Positions 1 to 6,711 of a stretch of DNA of 6,711 nt are shown here, piece after piece (the first letter of the stretch is position 1; each line of letters begins with the position of its first letter). The notes under the pieces were generated by a model, which did no database searches, was not told the DNA's origin, and worked only from the letters and a program-made list of their open reading frames with translations. A program made the translations under genes and the position numbers. Origin of the DNA: Lachnospiraceae bacterium (GTDB taxonomy: Bacteria > Bacillota_A > Clostridia > Lachnospirales > Lachnospiraceae); contig JAGCAV010000235.1 in assembly GCA_017652545.1 (NCBI GenBank), positions 1-6,711 on the forward strand, read 5' to 3'.

Positions 1-558
1 ATGGACCCGGCTTTTCATCCGGATCAGGTCAGAGTGCCGGTCTGGAGCAGACCGCTCGCACGCATGATGGCGGCAGGCACGAAGCCGCAGATGGATGGCC
101 GTGATGAAAGGGACTATGCCGGGTATGACATGCAGATCGACCATGCCCTGGAGCTGAATCGAAGGATCATCACGCAGCCGGATGTGTATTACTTCTCCGT
201 GCCCTGCAGCTTTACGAAACAGGAACCGGACGGCACACACCGGCCAAAGGCAGGCATGGAGCCGCTGTTCGTCATGCGTGCCTGTCAGATCGGCGCCTAT
301 GCCGGAAAGACAGCAGGAGGAACGGTCATCGATGAAACCTGGCGGGAAAATGACGGGCTTGTCAATACGGCCTCCGCAAGGTATCCTCTGGGTGCGCCGT
401 TCAGGGCACTGGATGAGACCTGCATAGAAAAGGGTGTGTGGAATGTGTTCCCGGATTACGACGGGGATCATATGGCGCTGCAGGGCGGATTGATGCACAG
501 GCATGACATCCGCGGATTCTACCTGAAGCTGCTGACCATGACGGATGCGCTTGCATAG
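1..558 (+). CDS. Family I.5-type triacylglycerol lipase, C-terminal part (5' truncated by window edge)
   Basis: This is the last 185 codons of an alpha/beta-hydrolase lipase resembling the Geobacillus/Staphylococcus true lipases, which hydrolyse ester bonds of acylglycerols, usually outside the cell. The frame is open to base 1, so the first ATG is probably an internal Met; the nucleophile-elbow Ser (GxSxG) must lie upstream. Visible landmarks are WRENDGLVNT (residues 114-123), matching the NDGIVNT segment that carries the catalytic Asp (here D118), then KGVWNVFPDYDGDH (144-157), matching KGVWND...DH with the catalytic His (here H157), and a terminal DIRGFYLKL helix. The Asp-His spacing (39) is close to the 41 I recall for Geobacillus lipases (D317/H358). 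The YDMQIDHALELNRR stretch (42-55) and the VYYFSV strand (62-67) also fit this family. No clear terminator follows the TAG stop. Family call is firm; substrate and secretion cannot be judged without the N-terminus. Confidence 0.85.
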   Translation: MDPAFHPDQVRVPVWSRPLARMMAAGTKPQMDGRDERDYAGYDMQIDHALELNRRIITQPDVYYFSVPCSFTKQEPDGTHRPKAGMEPLFVMRACQIGAYAGKTAGGTVIDETWRENDGLVNTASARYPLGAPFRALDETCIEKGVWNVFPDYDGDHMALQGGLMHRHDIRGFYLKLLTMTDALA

Positions 559-564
559 AAGCGG

Positions 565-570
565 TATAAT
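565..570 (+). promoter_or_regulatory. Candidate -10 box (TATAAT) for the flavodoxin/polymerase operon
   Basis: A perfect consensus TATAAT lies 6 bases after the lipase stop and about 107 bases before the flavodoxin ATG. No convincing -35 hexamer sits 16-18 bases upstream (542-547 reads cggatg), so this rests on the -10 match and its location at the start of the gap. A second AT-rich candidate, TATATT, is at 638-643. No CGAAC-N4-GTTCG type LexA box was seen in 559-677, so SOS control of the downstream polymerase is not supported here. Confidence 0.35.
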
Positions 571-580
571 CAGGCATGAA

Positions 581-620
581 GGCACACAGAGGCATAAAGA
601 AACATAAAGCAGCATAAAAC
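581..620. repeat. Degenerate 10-bp tandem repeat (GGCATAAAGA-like, 4 units)
   Basis: Four consecutive 10-base units can be read as GGCACACAGA, GGCATAAAGA, AACATAAAGC and AGCATAAAAC, with CATAAA recurring exactly every 10 bases at 593, 603 and 613. A related GGCATGAA precedes them at 573. The stretch is non-coding, lies in the leader of the flavodoxin operon, and puts short A-runs in helical phase. It may be a bent-DNA or protein-binding segment or simply low-complexity sequence. Confidence 0.4.
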
Positions 621-677
621 AGAATCAAAAGGTTCAATATATTTCTGGAAACAGATTGGAAATAAAGGAGGACCCAA

Positions 678-1091
678 ATGAAAGTTGCAGTCAGATACTA
701 TACGAAGACAGGAAACACAAAACGTCTGGCGGAGGCAGTTGCCAAAGCTGTCGGCGCGGAGGCGCTGCCCATCAGTACGCCGGTGAGTGAACCGGTCGAT
801 ATACTGTTTCTCGGCAATTCCTACTATGCATTCAGCATCGATCCGGAAGTGAGGACATTCATCCGTTCCCTGGATAAGAACAAGGTGGGAAAGATCGTCA
901 ATTTCGGATCGGCTGCCATGCTGAATTCCACTTACAAGAAGGTAAAGGCGGAAGCGGAAAAGGTCGGGATTCCGGTGGATGACCGCGAGTTCCACTGCAA
1001 GGGAGAGTTCAAGGGCATCCACAAGGGACGTCCGAATGCGGATGACCTGAAGGACGCGGCAGCGTTTGCGGCGAAGATCGTGAAATCCTGA
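678..1091 (+). CDS. Short-chain flavodoxin / flavodoxin-like FMN protein
   Basis: This is a 137-residue cytoplasmic flavodoxin-fold protein expected to bind FMN and carry electrons or act as a small flavoprotein reductase partner. The N-terminal beta-strand leads into YTKTGNTKRLAEAV (8-21), the phosphate-binding loop T-x-T-G-N-T. A second flavin loop is LGNSYYAF (45-52), and a third segment, NFGSAAMLNST (75-85), lies after the next strand. FHCKGEF (105-111) matches the late 'f.C.G.F' segment of flavodoxin-like families that lack the long insertion. The start is supported by AAAGGAGG at 664-671, six bases before the ATG. Its stop is 16 bases before the polymerase ATG, so it probably heads the same transcript. 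Its redox partner is unknown. Confidence 0.85.
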   Translation: MKVAVRYYTKTGNTKRLAEAVAKAVGAEALPISTPVSEPVDILFLGNSYYAFSIDPEVRTFIRSLDKNKVGKIVNFGSAAMLNSTYKKVKAEAEKVGIPVDDREFHCKGEFKGIHKGRPNADDLKDAAAFAAKIVKS

Positions 1092-1107
1092 AAGCGGGTG
1101 AGGGCGG

Positions 1108-2571
1108 ATGCGGCAGTATATCGCGATCGATCTGAAGTCATTTTATGCCTCGGTTGAGGCCAGGGAACTGGGCCTGGACCCGCTGACCACGAACCTGGTC
1201 GTGGCGGATGTGTCCAGGACGGAGAAAACGATCTGCCTGGCCGTTTCGCCCTCTCTGAAATCTCTGGGCATCCCGGGACGGGCACGCCTGTTTGAGGTCG
1301 TCCGGAAGGTGAAGGAAGTGAACCGCCGGCGGCTTGCCGCGGCAGGGGCATTCACCGGTGAATCCGACAATATGGCGCAGCTGAATGCCGATCCGTCGCT
1401 GAAGCTCTCCTATATCGCGGCTGTCCCCCGCATGTCTTTATACATGGCGTACAGCACCAGGATCTATCAGATCTACCTGCGCTACGTCGCACCGGAGGAC
1501 ATCCATGTCTACTCCATCGACGAAGTGCTCATCGACGCGACCGACTATCTGAAGACATACGGCCTTACGGCGCATGAACTGGCGAACAGGATGATACGCG
1601 AGGTGATGAAGGAGACAGGGATCACGGCAACGGCCGGGATCGGGACAAACCTGTACCTTGCCAAGATCGCGATGGACATCATGGCAAAGAAGGCGGCTCC
1701 GGATGAAGAAGGCGTGCGGATCGCCGAGCTGGATGAGATGACATACAGGCGGCAGCTGTGGGATCACCGTCCGCTCACGGATTTCTGGCGCGTGGGGAGG
1801 GGGCTTTCGAAAAGGCTGGAAGATGCGGGCATGTTCACCATGGGCGATGTGGCGAGATGCAGCATCGAAAATGAGGAGATCCTGTACCGCATGTTCGGCG
1901 TGAACGCAGAGCTTCTGATCGACCATGCCTGGGGCTGGGAACCCTGCACGCTCGATCTGATCAGGGCGTATGAGCCGGAAGAGAAGAGTTTCTCCTCCGG
2001 ACAGGTCCTGATGGAACCGTATCCCTTTGAAAAAGCGCGTGTGATCGTCCATGAGATGGCCGATGCAGCCGCCCTGGACCTGGTGGAAAAACGGATGGTC
2101 ACGGACCAGGTCGTGCTGACCGTGAATTATGAGAACCTGGACGGGCAGAAAGAAGGGTACAGGGGAGAAGTGACGGTGGGCTATTACGGGAAGAAGGTCC
2201 CGAAACCCGCTCACGGGACACAGAACCTGTCCCGGGCCACCTCTTCCGGGCACCTGATCGTGGACGCCGCGCTGAAGATATTTGACCGGACGGTGGACCG
2301 GAATCTGCTGGTCAGGAGGATCACCATCGCGGTGAATCATGTGATGCCGGAGGACAGGGTTCCGGAAAAATATGAGCAGATGGATCTCTTTACGGACTAT
2401 GAAGCCCTGGAGAAAGAAGAGAAGGACCTGGAGAAGGAGCGCTCCCTGCAGGAGGCCATGCTGAAGATCAAGAACAGATACGGCAAAAATGCCATCCTTA
2501 AGGGTGTGAATTTTGAGGAGGGAGCGACAGGCCGGGAACGGAACAGACAGGTGGGAGGTCACAGGGCATGA
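1108..2571 (+). CDS. Y-family translesion DNA polymerase (UmuC/DinB-like, UvrX-type)
   Basis: This 487-residue IMS-domain polymerase copies across damaged template bases. IAIDLKSFYASVEA (5-18) holds the first metal-binding Asp (D8) and a Tyr steric gate (Y13). YSIDE (135-139) is the second catalytic motif, with D138 and E139. ATAGIGTNLYLAKIAMD (174-190) is the conserved palm helix, followed by a helix-hairpin-helix-like thumb (about 225-250) and a little-finger domain (about 290-412). QMDLF (424-428) fits the beta-clamp-binding consensus QL(S/D)LF. The tail around 458-485 (YGKNAILKG...GGHRA) is typical of the Firmicutes UmuC-like group. The ATG is fixed by an in-frame TGA at 1099-1101; its ribosome site (GAGGG, 1100-1104) is weak and close, suggesting translational coupling to the flavodoxin. 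The gene overlaps the YolD-like gene by 4 bases (ATGA). Confidence 0.93.
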   Translation: MRQYIAIDLKSFYASVEARELGLDPLTTNLVVADVSRTEKTICLAVSPSLKSLGIPGRARLFEVVRKVKEVNRRRLAAAGAFTGESDNMAQLNADPSLKLSYIAAVPRMSLYMAYSTRIYQIYLRYVAPEDIHVYSIDEVLIDATDYLKTYGLTAHELANRMIREVMKETGITATAGIGTNLYLAKIAMDIMAKKAAPDEEGVRIAELDEMTYRRQLWDHRPLTDFWRVGRGLSKRLEDAGMFTMGDVARCSIENEEILYRMFGVNAELLIDHAWGWEPCTLDLIRAYEPEEKSFSSGQVLMEPYPFEKARVIVHEMADAAALDLVEKRMVTDQVVLTVNYENLDGQKEGYRGEVTVGYYGKKVPKPAHGTQNLSRATSSGHLIVDAALKIFDRTVDRNLLVRRITIAVNHVMPEDRVPEKYEQMDLFTDYEALEKEEKDLEKERSLQEAMLKIKNRYGKNAILKGVNFEEGATGRERNRQVGGHRA

Positions 2572-2987
2572 AGAAAAACGGGAATATGCCTGAATGGCCG
2601 TATGAAGATATCATTGAACTGCCTCACCATGTATCGTCCCGGCACGCGCCGATGCCGATGGCCAAACGCGCAGCCCAGTTCGCGCCGTTTGCCGCCCTGA
2701 CAGGGTATGGCGACGCCGTGGCCGAGACCGCCAGGCTGACGGATGACAGAGTTGATCTGACGGAAGAGGCTGTCGGTGAACTGAGCCGGAAGATCAACGA
2801 AGCCTTTCAGGAAGGCCTGGAGATCAGGATCGTATATTTTGTCCCCGATGAGAAAAAGTCCGGGGGCGCTTATGTGGAAACGGCCGGGAAGATCCGGAAG
2901 ATCGAATGGGGAGACATCGTGCTGGAGGACGGCCGGAGGATCCCGGGAGAAAATGTGATTGAGGCCGAATGCCACGGGCCTGAATGA
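2568..2987 (+). CDS. YolD-like family protein (partner of Y-family polymerase)
   Basis: This 139-residue protein is recognised by the segment YEDIIELPHHVS (12-23) followed by MAKRAAQFAPFAALTGY (31-47), the signature of the YolD-like family. Genes of this family commonly sit next to UmuC/UvrX-type polymerases in Firmicutes (for example B. subtilis yqjX beside yqjW), and the family has been proposed to be functionally linked to them, loosely analogous to UmuD. The middle (55-85) is predicted helical and charged; the C-terminal half (86-135) reads as beta-strands with a KIRKIEWGDIVLEDG hairpin. It has no peptidase Ser-Lys motif I can see. Its ATG lies inside the polymerase stop (ATGA) with GGGAGGT at 2553-2559, so translation is likely coupled. 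It is the last gene before the terminator. Biochemical function is not known. Confidence 0.88.
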   Translation: MKKNGNMPEWPYEDIIELPHHVSSRHAPMPMAKRAAQFAPFAALTGYGDAVAETARLTDDRVDLTEEAVGELSRKINEAFQEGLEIRIVYFVPDEKKSGGAYVETAGKIRKIEWGDIVLEDGRRIPGENVIEAECHGPE

Positions 2988-3025
2988 CAATCTGGTTCCC
3001 TCTGGATGGGGAAATGATCCGGACC

Positions 3026-3062
3026 AAAAAAGGGGTGCCGCACGGATGCGGCACCCTTTTTT
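3026..3062. terminator. Bidirectional rho-independent terminator
   Basis: A perfect 9-bp GC-rich stem, GGGTGCCGC (3033-3041) with GCGGCACCC (3048-3056), encloses the 6-base loop ACGGAT. Six Ts follow on the plus strand (3057-3062) and six As precede (3026-3031), which become a T-run when read leftward. It therefore suits both the flavodoxin-polymerase-YolD transcript from the left and the convergent peptide gene from the right. Confidence 0.92.
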
Positions 3063-3066
3063 CGTG

Positions 3067-3110
3067 GTTTTTCAAAAATCAATATCTGTTTTTCAAAAAT
3101 CAATATCTGT
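3067..3110. repeat. Perfect 21-bp tandem duplication over the stop codon of the SH3b peptide gene
   Basis: The unit beginning TTTTTCAAAAATCAATA and ending TCTG occurs at 3068-3088 and again, identically, at 3089-3109; the identity extends one base on each side (G at 3067, T at 3110). On the minus strand it covers the last codons of the leftward gene, so AGATATTGA (Arg-Tyr-stop) appears twice, 21 bases (7 codons) apart and in the same frame. The gene-proximal copy supplies the actual stop. Confidence 0.95.
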
Positions 3111-3369
3111 CGGCGAGCCCGATCAGGGAGCCTGCCATCCAGCCGTATACCGGAGCGTTCACCTCATACCAGGTCCTGCCGTCTGCGCGGACAGATCTGC
3201 CGGTCGTGTTGACGAAGTTTCCGTTCTTTATCGCAAAGATCTGCGGAAAACCGAACCCTGCGCCTGATCTTACGACTGCTTCAATATTTTTTCCCGTGTT
3301 GACGATTCTGCTCTCGCCGCCGGTTACATTCTCAAGTTCCTGTTCATTCATTTTTTTCATATCTGTCAT
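3100..3369 (-). CDS. Double-glycine-leader peptide with SH3b-like mature domain (putative secreted bacteriocin-like protein)
   Basis: An 89-residue protein whose first 18 residues, MTDMKKMNEQELENVTGG, form a textbook double-glycine leader: G at -1 and -2, V at -4, L at -7, E at -8 and M at -12. Such leaders are cut and exported by C39-peptidase ABC transporters, as with class II bacteriocins. The predicted 71-residue mature part (19-89) has no Cys, a small positive charge (8 K/R, 5 D/E), and an SH3b-like pattern: AVVRSGAGF..PQIFAIKNG (31-50), then ADGRTWYEVN...YGWMAGSLIG (62-84), like the 'G..WykV..G..GWv' core of bacterial SH3 domains that bind cell-wall peptides. The start is supported by AAGGAG (minus strand, 3384-3379) nine bases before the ATG. 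It is transcribed alone, convergent with the YolD operon and divergent from the M48 protease. No exporter or immunity gene is in view. The leader call is strong; the SH3b call is by pattern; activity is unknown. Confidence 0.8.
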   Translation of the reverse strand: MTDMKKMNEQELENVTGGESRIVNTGKNIEAVVRSGAGFGFPQIFAIKNGNFVNTTGRSVRADGRTWYEVNAPVYGWMAGSLIGLADRY

Positions 3370-3536
3370 TGTTTTATTCTCCTTATCTCATATAATCTAA
3401 AATGATTGACCGCTCAGTGCGGTGTTGTCTTTGTTTTGACGACGACAGTCTAACAGGCTGAGTGTCATAGAAACGTCACACGGCCGCATAAGGCTTATAA
3501 CAGGCGCGCACGGCGGGAACACAGGAGGTGATACAG
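3370..3536. promoter_or_regulatory. Divergent intergenic region between SH3b peptide and M48 protease genes
   Basis: This 167-base gap must hold the promoters of both divergent genes, but no pair of hexamers is convincing. Candidates are TTGACG (3436-3441) without a good -10 at normal distance, TATAAC (3496-3501) for the protease, and TAGATT (minus, 3399-3394) for the peptide. Two small dyads are visible: ACCGC-TCAGT-GCGGT (3409-3423) just upstream of the peptide gene, and ATAAG-G-CTTAT (3488-3498) just upstream of the protease; either could be an operator. Confidence 0.45.
3523..3528 (+). promoter_or_regulatory. Shine-Dalgarno site that decides the M48 protease start (TTG rather than GTG)
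   Basis: AGGAGG here continues as AGGAGGTGAT, a full match to the anti-SD of 16S rRNA. The first in-frame start codon, GTG at 3528-3530, lies inside this site and cannot be served by it. TTG at 3537-3539 lies eight bases after AGGAGG, the ideal distance, so it is the likely initiator. Confidence 0.8.
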
Positions 3537-4769
3537 TTGCTGAAAATCATACTCGTACTTTCGTATGTTCTTCATCACGCTTTTGACTGGTACCTTGATT
3601 ACCTGGATGAAAAGCATATGAATGCCGAAATACCGGAAAATGTCCGTGATGTCTACAACGAAGAAGAGTACAGGAGATGGATTTCCTATCATCGGGACAG
3701 GAAGCGGCTTGGAATGGCGGAAAACGCGCTGACCTTTGCAGTCGGCCTGCTGATGCTGATCCTGAATTTCTATGCCTTTGCATTCGGCTGCTTCGGGAAG
3801 ATGGCGGTCTACCTGCAGTATTTCTGTGCGATCTTTCTGATCACGACCATAGAGACCGTCATCAGCATTCCGTTCAGTTATTACGGCACTTTCGTGATCG
3901 AGGAAAAATACGGAATGAACAGGACGACCCGGAAGACCTTTGTCCTGGATACGATCAAGGAATGGATCATAAGCGTTGCTCTGGGATATGGCATGATCGC
4001 GGTCATCATGTTTCTCTATGAGAGATTTTCGGATCCCGGCCTGGTGCTGATCTGCATCGCGTTTATCCTGTTCTCCCTTCTGATGTCGCTGATCGTGGTC
4101 CCGCTGATGCGGGTCTTCAACCGGTTTGATCCGCTGGAGGAAGGGGAACTGAAAGACGGTCTGCTCAGCCTCTGCACCAGATACGGGGTACAGGTAAAGA
4201 AGATTGTTGTCCGGGATGCCAGCAGGAGAACGACCCGGGCCAACGCGTTCTGCACGGGACTGACAAAGAAAAAGACGATCGCCCTGGACGACAACCTGGT
4301 CAGGGACTATGACAGCGACCAGATCGTAGCCGTATTTGCCCATGAATTCGCCCATGCAAAGTACAGCCATGTACCGAAAAGCCTGCCGTTCTCCATCGGG
4401 CAGACGGTCCTGACGATCGCCATGCTGGGCGTGGTGTTCCATATCAGGCCCGCGTTTGAGGCCTTTGGGTTTGACGGGCTGAACTATTTCTTTGCCATGA
4501 TCCTGCTGACGCTGTTCACCTGGCCGCTGTCCCGTCTGCTGGGATACGCTGCCAACAGGCTCTCAAGGAAGCATGAGTATGAGGCGGACGCGTTTGCGGC
4601 AAGAGAAGGCTACGGGGAGGCACTGATCTCAGCCCTGAAGAAGCTGAGCAAGGACGCTTTGTCCAATTTAAATCCGCATCCCCTGATCGTGAAACTGATG
4701 TATTCCCATCCGACGCTTTCACAGAGGATCGATGCCATCAGAAAAGAAGAAAAACCGGCACAGGCATAG
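3537..4769 (+). CDS. Ste24-type (M48A) integral-membrane zinc metalloprotease
   Basis: A 410-residue membrane protease of the CAAX-prenyl-protease-1 (Ste24) type. In bacteria, which lack CAAX prenylation, such enzymes are thought to clip membrane or exported proteins, often in quality control. With TTG as residue 1 there are hydrophobic segments at about 1-18, 65-86, 91-112, 144-162 and 168-190, then the zinc motif HEFAH (269-273), further segments at about 284-302 and 314-337, and EYEAD (347-351), whose first Glu is the expected third zinc ligand. The C-terminal NPHPLIVKLMYSHPTLSQRI (379-398) is the family's typical ending, so the protein is complete. FSYYGTFVIEEKYGMNRTT (113-131) matches the conserved M48 N-terminal domain loop. 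The start is set by AGGAGG (see separate entry). It is divergent from the SH3b peptide gene, and no clear terminator follows. Substrate unknown. Confidence 0.92.
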   Translation: MLKIILVLSYVLHHAFDWYLDYLDEKHMNAEIPENVRDVYNEEEYRRWISYHRDRKRLGMAENALTFAVGLLMLILNFYAFAFGCFGKMAVYLQYFCAIFLITTIETVISIPFSYYGTFVIEEKYGMNRTTRKTFVLDTIKEWIISVALGYGMIAVIMFLYERFSDPGLVLICIAFILFSLLMSLIVVPLMRVFNRFDPLEEGELKDGLLSLCTRYGVQVKKIVVRDASRRTTRANAFCTGLTKKKTIALDDNLVRDYDSDQIVAVFAHEFAHAKYSHVPKSLPFSIGQTVLTIAMLGVVFHIRPAFEAFGFDGLNYFFAMILLTLFTWPLSRLLGYAANRLSRKHEYEADAFAAREGYGEALISALKKLSKDALSNLNPHPLIVKLMYSHPTLSQRIDAIRKEEKPAQA

Positions 4770-4814
4770 CGCTGCCGGGCGGGAACATTCCTGAAACAAC
4801 AAAACCCTGAAACC

Positions 4815-4900
4815 GCGCAATCACGGGGACAGGTTCACCGGATCTTTGGGTTTTTAAGCCCGGGGAACCGGGGAACCTGTCCCTGTGGTTTACCCCGCGC
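4815..4900. repeat. Long imperfect inverted repeat, REP/REPIN-like (GGGGACAGGTTC family)
   Basis: Two 21-base arms, 4821-4841 and 4868-4888, are inverted copies: 18 Watson-Crick pairs, two G-U wobbles (4821/4888 and 4825/4884) and one mismatch (4837/4872), with a 26-base loop that itself has GGG/CCC (4848-4850/4859-4861). A further GCGC/GCGC pair (4815-4818/4897-4900) extends the foot past a 6-base bulge. The core ACGGGGACAGGTTC ... GAACCTGTCCCTGT resembles REP-type palindromes mobilised by TnpA-REP/RAYT (Y1) transposases. There is no T-run after the structure, so it is not an ordinary intrinsic terminator, though it could block read-through between the protease and regulator genes. No transposase gene is in the window. 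Confidence 0.75.
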
Positions 4901-4958
4901 AAAGAAACGAATTTGCCAATAATTAAACTTTATATAAAAGCTTCGCATAAACAGCTGA

Positions 4959-4967
4959 TGCTAATAT
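4959..4967 (+). promoter_or_regulatory. Candidate extended -10 promoter for the AraC-family regulator
   Basis: TGCTAATAT is an extended -10 element (TG-n-TAATAT) placed about 53 bases before the regulator ATG, within an AT-rich stretch (4901-4970) that contrasts with the GC-rich repeat just upstream. The -35 region at 17 bases is poor (4939-4944, agcttc), as is often tolerated with an extended -10 or an activator-dependent promoter. Confidence 0.35.
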
Positions 4968-5019
4968 GTAGAAAGGAAGACTGTACCGTCTTTTGCTTGG
5001 ACAGAGAGAAGGATCGTTT

Positions 5020-6711
<1,692 letters not shown>

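Noticed and set aside
559..677. LexA/SOS box upstream of the flavodoxin-polymerase operon
   Set aside because: I looked for a CGAAC-N4-GTTCG-like dyad because of the translesion polymerase, but none is visible.
570..1022. 150-residue minus-strand frame opposite the flavodoxin
   Set aside because: The plus strand has a flavodoxin with a strong ribosome site and FMN loops; the minus frame has no recognisable features.
1438..2562. 374-residue open frame on the minus strand opposite the polymerase
   Set aside because: It is entirely antisense to a gene with clear Y-family motifs, has no recognisable domain, and is explained by codon bias in a GC-rich gene.
2984..3400. Plus-strand frame of 138 codons running through the terminator and over the peptide gene
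   Set aside because: It crosses a strong terminator, encodes low-complexity hydrophobic sequence, and lies opposite the well-supported GG-leader gene.
3495..4442. 315-residue open frame on the minus strand opposite the M48 protease
   Set aside because: It is Gln/Asp/His-rich with no domain, antisense to a complete protease with HEFAH and other family motifs, and would cover the divergent promoter region.
4755..4778. CCGGCA/TGCCGG stem around the M48 stop codon as a terminator
   Set aside because: Only a 6-bp stem with a 12-base loop and no following T-run; it starts within the coding sequence.
4993..5019. TTG 4993 as the start of the AraC-family gene
   Set aside because: It has no good ribosome site, whereas ATG 5020 is preceded by AGAAGGA at proper spacing; the extra nine residues are not typical of the family.

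Overview
The window looks like chromosomal DNA of an anaerobic, gut-type member of the Bacillota, with a Clostridia/Lachnospiraceae-like flavour. The clues are strong AGGAGG-type ribosome binding sites, frequent GTG/TTG starts, a Y-family polymerase/YolD pair typical of Firmicutes, a family I.5 (Geobacillus/Staphylococcus-like) lipase, and a Firmicutes-style AraC regulator next to a LacZ-type beta-galactosidase. The base composition looks moderately GC-rich. The taxonomic call is inference from gene content; no rRNA or other marker is present.

Layout. (1) 1-558: the C-terminal part of a secreted-type lipase, cut by the left edge, with the catalytic Asp and His visible. (2) 678-2987: a compact rightward operon of a short flavodoxin, a UmuC/DinB-type translesion DNA polymerase with a beta-clamp motif, and a YolD-like partner whose start overlaps the polymerase stop (ATGA). 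It ends at a strong hairpin terminator (3026-3062) that has T-runs in both directions and so also serves the convergent gene. (3) 3100-3369, leftward: an 89-residue peptide with a textbook double-glycine (bacteriocin-type) leader followed by an SH3b-like mature domain. A perfect 21-bp tandem duplication covers its stop codon. (4) 3537-4769, rightward and divergent from the peptide gene: an integral-membrane Ste24/M48A zinc metalloprotease, probably starting at TTG. (5) 4770-5019: a gap holding a long, near-perfect GGGGACAGGTTC-type inverted repeat (REP/REPIN-like) and the likely promoter of the next gene. (6) 5020-6711: an AraC-family cupin/HTH regulator and, 55 bases downstream, the N-terminal third of a GH2 beta-galactosidase that runs off the right edge. 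Together they look like a substrate-responsive beta-galactoside utilisation unit.

No mobile-element genes, CRISPR arrays, tRNAs or rRNAs were seen, and no gene-free stretch exceeds 300 bases. The most unusual item is the double-glycine-leader/SH3b peptide beside a membrane protease. It could be a secreted cell-wall-targeting peptide of undescribed type, but no C39 peptidase/ABC exporter or immunity gene lies inside the window to complete a system.
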